Shown: in pieces, positions 56,791 through 64,000 of the stretch
Position numbering within the stretch: position 1 is the first letter of the stretch
Layout: each line of letters opens with the position of its first letter
DNA from: Channallabes apus
Lineage: Eukaryota; Chordata; Actinopteri; Siluriformes; Clariidae
DNA length: 64,000 nt
Assembly: GCA_030522415.1 (NCBI GenBank)
Contig: CM060118.1
Span: forward strand, 18,161,151 to 18,225,150
Reading direction: 5' to 3'
Position numbers and translations under genes: made by a program
Notes under the pieces: model-generated
Database searches by the model: none
The model's input: only the letters and a program-made list of their open reading frames with translations
What the model was told of the DNA's origin: nothing

Positions 56791-57600
56791 AAACACGATT
56801 CGTTAATGACTCGTACTGTATGAAGCAGTTTGAAGATTCAGTCTGTCTGAACCCCTCCTTTCCCTGAGCCCTCACTGCTGTGATTGGTCAGATCGCGGTC
56901 CTTTATGATTGGTCTACCACTACAGCATGTGTCGGAAAACGAAACGCACATTACCATAACTGAATGCATAGAAATACAATACATATAAAAGATGGCGTCG
57001 GTTTTACTGTGTAACAACCAGCTAATTTTATATTAACTGTGGCTACAAAAATCGAGAGGTCCTTTATCTTTGTGTCGGTGTTGCATTAAAAGGCAGGTGA
57101 GCAAAAAGGACAAACACAAACAAGTAGATAAAGCAAACGTGTATTATACAAAACTAAATAAAGTAAACGAAAAAGGTGCACCACAACCAAACAAAGATAT
57201 AAACAATATTTACAAACTATATATAATAAACGGTATGTGTATGTGAACACAAGTGAGTGGAAAATGTCTGAAGTCCGTGTTTATTGTTTATTGTATCCGA
57301 GTTATACCGAGTATGGTTCGGTCTCACCGGGGTTAATGAAGTCCGAGAGGCCGATGGAGGAGGGTGAGAAGTCCAGGGAATATGTCCAGTGAAAGATAAT
57401 GATCCACAGCAATCTCTCCTTCTCTCGTCCAAACAAATAACGCCAGCACTGGTCCTCCATTACTACTCCTCCCCCCCTGCTCTTTCCCGGCAGTCCATAT
57501 GAAGGCAGGTCAGGGAAAAGGCAAGGCGCATGCGCACTTCGTATGTGTGTGAGCATTTTTTCCCTCGGGACTTGCCGTAGATAGGCATGCGCACTTCGCG
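56791..57600. repeat. unidentified repeat-like, CpG-containing segment
   Basis: No gene is recognised. 56880-57010 has transposon-like text (GTGATTGGTCAGATCGCGG, GTGTCGGAAAACGAAACGC). 57240-57600 is GC-richer than its surroundings and carries two GCATGCGCACTTCG motifs (57528, 57585) that fit the NRF1 binding pattern. It could be an LTR or an orphan CpG promoter. Confidence 0.35.
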
Positions 57601-58619
57601 AGTGTTAGAGTACAGTTTTGGTGAATGGTGGAAAATAAACAGTTAAAAAGGATTTTGCCTGCTCTTGTTTTTTTATATTACAAAGTGTTTAATCGAACCT
57701 GGCATGAATGCTCGGTCACATTAACAAGAGTGTGGTAACGTTAATTGTAAGATGGCGGGCAAGTTGTTCGCAACGTAGAACATGGGCGGACATTATGCAA
57801 ATATGTTACGGAGTGACGTGGATCCGTAACAGAGTAAAAATTTATTTGCTAACGACTCGTTTAGGCGAATGTCAGCCGACACTTTTTTTAAGAGACAAAA
57901 TTTTCATGCACTATCGGCATCACAGTGGCTAATTTTATGTTGTGAACAAAGCAGACAAGCTCACTAGTATTTCTTGTCGTCCAGGTTAACCCTGTCACGT
58001 AGTTATTAAAATCAGAGAATAGAGATGGCTTTTTCAGTTTCACTTTCCTGTAATTCCCTGAGTGCTTCAAGGAAATGGGTATTGATCATAGTGTAAACAA
58101 ATAGTCCTGGCCTCCCTGTAAGCCATGTAAACCGTTTTTAATTGCTGCTTATTCACACCTGACAAATTTCCATGTATGTGCACCCTTACCAAAATTGAGT
58201 TCAAATGTACTAAAATTATACAGTATTTAAAATAAAAATAAATAATTTTGCTTTCAGTTGACTTTTTATGTACTCATTAACTCCTCAGAGATATACCTAT
58301 AGTAACTAAAATAAACCTAAAATAAAAGTATACTTTGGCATGGAATATTCTTAAGAAAAGTATCATTTAGTGTACTTACCTTACACGTGGTTCAGGTATA
58401 CCTGTTTGTAACTTGCGCTGGAATAGTTTACAGTACATGAGTCGAACTTAACCTCGCCTTTTATGTACACAGCGTTAACAACCCACATAGAAACCGAGAA
58501 AAAAACATTTGGCTGATTTTACTGACTATTCTTTCTATATGTGCGAATATTATAAGAGACTTCATTTGACATCAGCAAGCAGATGGCAATATCTCAACAA
58601 CAGTTCTTAAATTAACATT
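57601..58619. other. unannotated DNA
   Basis: No coding region is recognised. A strong donor-like AAGGTAAGTA is present on the minus strand near 58374-58383, but no partner exon is evident. Confidence 0.35.
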
Positions 58620-58977
58620 TATTTTAAGCGGCAAAGAATGCAGTTCTCAGTAAAAAGTTACATTCAACGAAACCACAGGCTCTAAAGCCGAGGTGCAAGC
58701 ACAGACAAAGGAGCATCGGTGAACAGGACAGAGAGGCACTTGAGTCTAGGGAAACTCACTCCTGCACTCTGGAATCCCTTTTACATAGTAGCATAAGCCC
58801 AATAACCATTACACTCATCCCTCGCCATCCGTGCCTGATCCAGCAGCCCCACCGCTTCGTACACCTGCAGAAGGAGAGGCTACAGTACCTACAATCAGCA
58901 TGATAGTTTACCATGTATACACAGAGTATATGGAAGTAAGATGACCTTAGTCGACATGTTGGAGAATGAAACAAAGG

Positions 58978-59310
58978 TGATGAGTATTTGATGGATAGAT
59001 ATGGAGTCGTTAAGAGGAATGTGGAATGACACATCTCCCAAAAAGACTGGAAATGGCAGAGGTAAATTCATATTTTATGAAGAAAGAAGAACACAGAGTG
59101 TCATATAAGAATGTTGGAAGATGTACCCAGTTGGACGATCTGCTGTGTAGGAGATGCAATGTGATAAAGATTAGAGACTGCACGGTGGTTCCTGGGGATA
59201 GTGTAACTAACCAACATGGATGGTGGTCTTTGGGATGATAATGGAGTTACAGAAGAATGTGTGGAGTGAGGACAATACTCAGGATTAGATGGTGGACAGT
59301 AAGTTACTTC
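58978..59310 (+). mobile_element. RTE-type LINE endonuclease fragment
   Basis: Reads, with one stop and frame changes, DRYGVVKRNVE, KRLEMAEVNSYFMKKEEHRV, SYKNVGRCTQLDDLLCRRCN and a decayed DCTVVPGDSVTNQH. This is the apurinic-type endonuclease domain found in fish RTE-like ORFs. It is a fossil without the reverse transcriptase part. Confidence 0.8.
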
Positions 59311-59525
59311 AAAAAATGGGACATACAACTTTGAAAACTAAACCTCGCACCATAAATTAAATCAAAATATTGAGTAGAAGGAAGGTTATGAGCAGTTATA
59401 TGTCAAATGCCGATCAGCTTATTTTTAGATTTAACTATTTCAACAAACTCTTTACCCGTCACTGACAGGTACTGTACTAACACTAGCACAGTATAAACAT
59501 GGACAGTATCAGTGGCAAAAAGTAT

Positions 59526-59823
59526 TGTGGCGTGGGCGGGGCGGCGGCTGACGACCATCATGCCTTGCGGGGGTTCTTAATGTGTTCACCCTGTTTGGGA
59601 AAGGTGTTTGGGATAATGGCTTCGGCCAAGGTTTGGGTGTGTTTGTATGTGTGCGTATGTGCTTTCTCTGTTTGTGCATTAACAGTGAATGTGCTGCTCA
59701 TGCTATACAGTGCTGGTAGTGAATAAAATACTCCCAGCCATTGCACTGGGCAGCAAGCAAGCTCACTCGTCTCTCCAACATCCTTTCCGGCGGTAAAACG
59801 CTACATTGGTGTCAGAAGTAGGA
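59526..59823 (+). mobile_element. gypsy-like LTR with adjacent primer-binding-site-like sequence
   Basis: A segment of about 280 bp starts TGTGGCGTGGGCGGGGCGG and ends CGGTAAAACGCTACA (TG...CA). It has an AATAAA-type signal near 59723, followed at once by TTGGTGTCAGAAGTAGGA, the kind of tRNA-complementary start seen after 5' LTRs of fish Ty3/gypsy elements. Only about 100 bp of internal sequence follows, with no gag or pol. Confidence 0.65.
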
Positions 59824-59935
59824 TATAGAAGTACGAGTTGGAGTGCACTGTTGAGGACCTGCGGAGGATCCAGGTCCAATTGTTTCTGATGATCTCAATT
59901 AATTTGTAATGTTGCTTGACCAAGGAAACCAGAGG

Positions 59936-60137
59936 CCGGGGATAGCTCAGTGGTTAAGGCATTGGACTACGGTTCGGAAGATCCCAGGTTCAAACCCCAC
60001 AACCACCAAGTTGCCATTGTTGGGCCCTTGAGCAAGGCCCTTAATCCTCAACTGCTCAGATGTGTAATGAGATGAAAATAAAAAAAATGTAAGTCACTCT
60101 GGATAAGAGCGTCTGCCAAATGCCTAAATGTAAATGA
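59936..60137 (+). mobile_element. tRNA-derived SINE (type B), full length
   Basis: GGGGATAGCTCAGTGGTTAA (A box), CCCAGGTTCAAACCCC (B box), CCTTGAGCAAGGCCCTTAA, tail GTAAGTCACTCTGGATAAGA. It is the best-preserved type B copy in the window. Confidence 0.88.
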
Positions 60138-60783
60138 AACCAGCTGTATTTCTATTACTATAGGTAATATAGGTGCTTTTAGCTACAGTAGCAAACACGG
60201 ACACGAAACTCAATCTACAAAGTAGTTGGTCCTGACATAAATCATAAATTCGCTCACGGAAGAGATACATTTAACACAGAAATGACATGAGTTTGCTTTC
60301 TTACCTGTTGTTTTCTTTGAGAAACTATGGCCGCCAGCAGAACGTGATTCAGACTACGATAATACTACGTCATGAGGTCATGTGACACAGCAAACCTTTG
60401 GTTTGAAGCAGAAATGTCCTTTGAGTGAACTGATTACATTTAAGTTTAAACAGGGGCTGCGATGTTTGCTTTTAAGCAACGTAAAAATATCAGTTTTGTA
60501 TAGAAAACATACTTTGTATCAATGACACAGCAGTTTCACTTTTTTCAGTGTACACTGCTGAATGCATATAAAAATAAAATGAAAATCCTACTGTTTATTA
60601 ATGCTTTCAAGCACTGCAATGTTTTCTATTACTTTTAACCTAATTTACTCACATAACTTATTCACATTAGGCTATAAGCCCACTTACTGCTTTAAGTTTT
60701 CTCAAGTGTTCTTCTGCAAAATATTGTTTTCTAGTTCTATAAAGAGGATCTACCCAGAACCCTCTTTAAAAGGGGATTTCTTA
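60138..60783. other. intergenic DNA
   Basis: No coding region is recognised apart from the candidate noncoding first exon ending near 60304 on the minus strand. A 69-codon frame at 60601-60810 has no domain. Confidence 0.4.
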
Positions 60784-60850
60784 TGCAGTGCCGGTTCCAA
60801 GCCAGGATAAAATGGGAGGGTTGCGTCAGGATGGTAGCCGAAAGACTAAC
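60784..60850 (+). mobile_element. RTE-type LINE 3' tail fragment
   Basis: TGCCGGTTCCAAGCCAGGAT and GGGAGGGTTGCGTCAGGA match the end of the same fish RTE-like family seen at 56687. Confidence 0.6.
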
Positions 60851-61275
60851 AACAACAAGGGCTCTATGCAGCTCCTTAAGGGGTCTACTCACATTGACAA
60901 ATCTAATTATTTTAGAAAACCTTTAGAGATTCTGAAGATAAAACAAATGCTGGAAGTTTGTCTACAGCACAAACATGAAATATCTCCTTCTTCATATACA
61001 ATGACACTAATGGTACATGAATTTGTGCTATAATAAAATCTGATCTGAATCCTACCTTTGCAGACGTCAATAAAGCCTATAGTATGTGCCTCTGAGAAAT
61101 ATTGTACTACAGTGGAAATTATGCCCTTGTGAGCAGGGCAGATATCAGCAGACTGCTCACAATGTTTCAAAGTCTAAAGGGAACGTTTATTTATTCTCTT
61201 TGTGTGGTGTATACACAGAGTATATCCCTGGGAAGTGCTGGGGCAGACACTAAGAAAACTGATTAAACAATGTTA

Positions 61276-61540
61276 AAATAGGAACGTTGAATGTTGGCAC
61301 TATGACCAGTAAAGGGAGAGAGCTAGCTCAAATTCTAATTCAAAAATTCTAATTCAAATTAAAATGTTATTTGTCACATACACAGTACGATATGCTGATG
61401 TGATGATCCTGAAAAAAGCAGATATACTGTGAGACTAAGTGGAAGGGATGCAAGACTAAGAACATTGGAGCTCAGTTCAAACTGCTTTAATATGGTGTAG
61501 ATAATAAGAAAAATAGTGTAGGTCTAATGTGTCCATAACC
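61276..61540 (+). mobile_element. RTE-type LINE 5' endonuclease fragment, interrupted
   Basis: The left piece reads IGTLNVGTMTSKGRELA. The right piece, from about 61410, reads KKADIL then ETKWKGCKTKNIGAQFKLL and YGVDNKKNSVG. Together they are the start of the RTE endonuclease domain. A foreign segment (61331-61409) separates them, and stops are present. Confidence 0.75.
61331..61409 (-). mobile_element. L2-like LINE tail nested in the RTE fragment
   Basis: An inverted copy of the L2-like 3' end (GTATGTGACAAATAAC on the minus strand, ending in AATTTGAATTAGAATT repeats). It sits between two collinear parts of an RTE endonuclease. Confidence 0.65.
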
Positions 61541-62168
61541 TTATTTTGACCTAATGTCCTGTACAGAGTGTTGTCTCTGGTCTTATATGTGTGATATGAT
61601 GTGAGTCTCTGTTTCTGGGGCAACATAATCCCCATCTACATATTCCCAATAAAGTCAAGAAAGTAAACAATTTGGACAGAGACGAAGATGGCATGGAGGT
61701 TCCAGCATAGAAGTAAACAAAAACATAGGCTGTCAAGTACAAAAAATATCCCAATGATACTGGCAAATCGATCTGGGAGTCTTTCCATGTCCAGTTTGAA
61801 CTATAAATCCTTGCAGATGACTGGTCAGAAAGCTCTCCAGCTTGCTCTTTGTTTAAATGCACTGTCCTGATGATGCATTGTCCTGCCTAATATTATAAGA
61901 TTCCTGTGAGAGAATGAATAATAATGCATTAACTAGTTGATGAGGTGGCATTTTGCTCAGTGTTTTTGCCTGAAACTACTAAGATCAGAGCTGCCAAGGT
62001 CTGGACTATTCTGGCCAAGGTAACAGGAAATGCCAAGGGGTTACTGTAGGCAAGACAGTGTACTGTACAGTATATCCCAACATCAACATCCCATTCATCG
62101 ACTTCACCACTGCCACAACTCAGTGGGGTCATGCAGCTCATTAGTGGTAATGGTCAGGAGCATACATA
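61541..62168. other. intergenic DNA
   Basis: No gene or recognised repeat is seen. The 103-codon minus-strand frame at 61551-61862 has no domain. The fragment GATCAGAGCTGCCAAGGTCT near 61983 could not be assigned. Confidence 0.4.
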
Positions 62169-63795
62169 CAGTGGTGTGAAAAACTATTTGCCCCCTTCCT
62201 GATTTCTTATTCTTTTGCATGTTTGTCACACTTAAATGTTTCTGCTCATCAAAAACTGTTAACTATTAGTCAAAGATAACATAATTGAACACAAAATGCA
62301 GTTTTTAAATGAAGGTTTACGTTATTAAGGGAGAAAAAAAACTCAAAATCTACATGGCCCTGTGTGAAAAAGTGATTGCCCCCCTTGTTAAAAAATAACT
62401 TAACTGTGGTTTATCACACCTGTGTTCAATTTCTGTAGTCACCCCCAGGCCTGATTACTGCCACACCTGTTTCAATCAAGAAATCACTTAAATAGGAGCT
62501 ACTGTACCTGACACAGAGAAGTAGACCAAAAGCACCTCAAAAGCTAGACATCATGCCAAGATTCAAAGAAATTCAGGAACAAATTAGAACAAAAGTAATT
62601 GAGATCTATCAGTCTGGTAAAGGTTATGAAGCCATTTCTAAAGCTTTGGGACTCCAGCGAACCACAGTGAGAGCCATTATCCACAAATGGCAAAAACATG
62701 GAACAGTGGTGAACCTTCCCAGGAGTGGCCGGCCGGCCAAAATTACCCCAAGAGCGCAGAGACAACTCATCCGAGAGGCCACAAAAGACCCCAGGACAAC
62801 ATCTAAAGAACTGCAGGCCTCACTTGCCTCAATTAAGGTCAGTGTTCACGACTCCACCATAAGAAAGAGACTGGGCAAAAACGGCCTGCATGGCAGATTT
62901 CCAAGGCGCAAACCACTTTTAAGCAAAAAGAACATTAAGGCTCGTCTTAATTTTGCTAAAAAAACATCTCAATGATTGCCAAGACTTTTGGGAAAATACC
63001 TTGTGGACCGACGAGACAAAAGTTGAACTTTTTGGAAGGTGCGTGTCCCGTTACATCTGGCGTAAAAGTAACACAGCATTTCAGAAAAAGAACATCATAC
63101 CAACAGTAAAATATGGTGGTGGTAGTGTGATGGTCTGGGGTTGTTTTGCTGCTTCAGGACCTGGAAGGCTTGCTGTGATAGATGGAACCATGAATTCTAC
63201 TGTCTACCAAAAAATCCTGAAGGAGAATGTCCGGCCATCTGTTCGTCAACTCAAGCTGAAGCGATCTTGGGTGCTGCAGCAGGACAATGACCCAAAACAC
63301 ACCAGCAAATCCACCTCTGAATGGCTGAAGAAAAACAAAATGAAGACTTTGGAGTGGCCTAGTCAAAGTCCTGACCTGAATCCTATTGAGATGTTGTGAC
63401 ATGACCTTAAAAAGGCGGTTCATGCTAGAAAACCCTCAAATAAAGCTGAATTACAACAATTCTGCAAAGATGAGTGGGCCAAAATTCCTCCAGAGCGCTG
63501 TAAAAGACTCGTTGCAAGTTATCGCAAACGCTTGATTGCAGTTATTGCTGCTAAGGGTGGCCCAACCAGCTATTAGGTTCAGGGGGCAATTACTTTTTCA
63601 CACAGGGCCATGTAGGTTTGGATTTTTTTTTCTCCCTAAATAATAAAACCCCTCATTTAAAAACTGCATTTTGTGTTTACTTGTGTTATCTTTGACTAAT
63701 AGTTAAATGTGTTTGATGATCAGAAACATTTTGTGTGACAAACATGCAAAAGAATAAGAAATCAGGAGGGGGGCAAATAGTTTTTCACACCACTG
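62169..63795 (+). mobile_element. Tc1-like transposon, copy 2 (plus)
   Basis: The same family as 52449-54063, with CAGTGGTGTGAAAAACTATT ends and TA at 62167-62168 and 63796-63797. Its IR/DR arms are intact by eye. It is an inverted partner of copy 1 about 8.1 kb away. Confidence 0.95.
62553..63576 (+). pseudogene. Tc1 transposase, nearly intact (copy 2)
   Basis: Starts MPRFKEIQEQ. One extra A in an A-run near 62959 (seven A's where copy 1 has six) shifts the frame after NFAKK. The catalytic part then continues with [14 protein letters not shown] and [10 protein letters not shown], so all three acidic residues (DD34E) are present. A TGA stop follows at 63397-63399, at the same place as in copy 1, and HDLKKAVHARKPSNKAELQQ continues behind it to TAG at 63574-63576. 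It is inactive as it stands. Confidence 0.93.
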
Positions 63796-64000
63796 TATTT
63801 CTGTATGCATAGAAGTGTTTCATGTACAGGCCTGTGAAATACAGTGTCAACAGTCACATTGGCCTGACCAGAGCTATAAAAATTCAGCTCAGGACAGTAA
63901 CTGGAAAGCTGTCCCCCCCCCCAATGGGGGGGGGGAGGGGACAGCTGATATTGATTGCTGGGGAAAAGAGCATGAGACATCCTGTTTGCGTAGTGGACAT
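63796..64000. other. window edge with C-run/G-run palindrome
   Basis: AGCTGT plus ten C, then AAT, then ten G, A, GGGG and ACAGCT (63908-63946) form an inverted repeat able to make a long hairpin. No gene. Confidence 0.7.

Larger units (their letters stand above)
58620..60361 (-). ncRNA. possible two-exon transcript of unknown function
   Basis: On the minus strand a candidate first exon ends with a consensus donor (ACAACAG|GTAAGAAAG, boundary about 60304/60303). A candidate last exon begins after an acceptor at 58867 (ctccttctgcag|GTGTACGAAG) and carries AATAAA near 58620. The last exon reads VYEAVGLLDQARMARDECNG then YWAYATM and a stop in one frame, which looks protein-like, but no start codon exon was found. 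It could be the remnant of a small protein gene or a lncRNA. The intron contains a LINE fragment, a gypsy-like LTR and a SINE. I do not recognise a family. Confidence 0.25.

Noticed and set aside
58756..59034. 92-codon minus-strand frame
   Set aside because: It is antisense to an RTE fossil at one end, and its own text has no family resemblance. A different frame of the same DNA is noted as a transcript candidate.

Overview
The window is vertebrate nuclear DNA, almost certainly from a teleost fish. It has multi-exon genes with GT/AG introns, abundant Tc1-like transposons, hAT and pogo-type MITEs, L2- and RTE-type LINE fragments, tRNA-derived SINEs, and dense (GT)n, (TA)n and (GATA)n microsatellites. 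A Tc1-rich group such as catfishes is possible, but the species cannot be fixed from the sequence alone. There are no prokaryotic features.

Layout. Positions 1-2115 hold a decayed C2H2 zinc-finger sequence split by a dead Tc1 element. Positions 2948-14249 (minus) are a complete 20-exon glycogen phosphorylase gene, called liver type (pygl); the joined exons give an open 852-residue frame. Positions 16849-37561 (minus) are a complete 10-exon trim9 gene, a brain E3 ubiquitin ligase (715 residues), with an extra predicted 39-nt cassette exon at 19322-19360. Positions 37.7-47.7 kb are gene-poor and filled with repeats, including an intact-ended hAT element with a perfect 8-bp target duplication. 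Positions 47822-51642 (plus) are a complete 8-exon tmx1, an ER membrane thioredoxin-like protein (295 residues). The order and orientation pygl(-) trim9(-) tmx1(+) match human 14q22 as I know it, which supports the liver-type call. The last 12 kb carry two closely related Tc1 elements in inverted orientation, an immunity-related GTPase (IRG) pseudogene between them, RTE LINE pieces, a gypsy-like LTR and a possible two-exon minus-strand transcript.

The three intact genes share no pathway: glycogen breakdown in the cytosol, neuronal ubiquitin signalling, and oxidative folding in the ER. They are linked only by conserved synteny. Points worth following up are splice sites built from microsatellites, the trim9 cassette exon, the shared nonsense codon in both Tc1 copies, nested insertions, and the IRG pseudogene. 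I found no convincing new multi-gene system.
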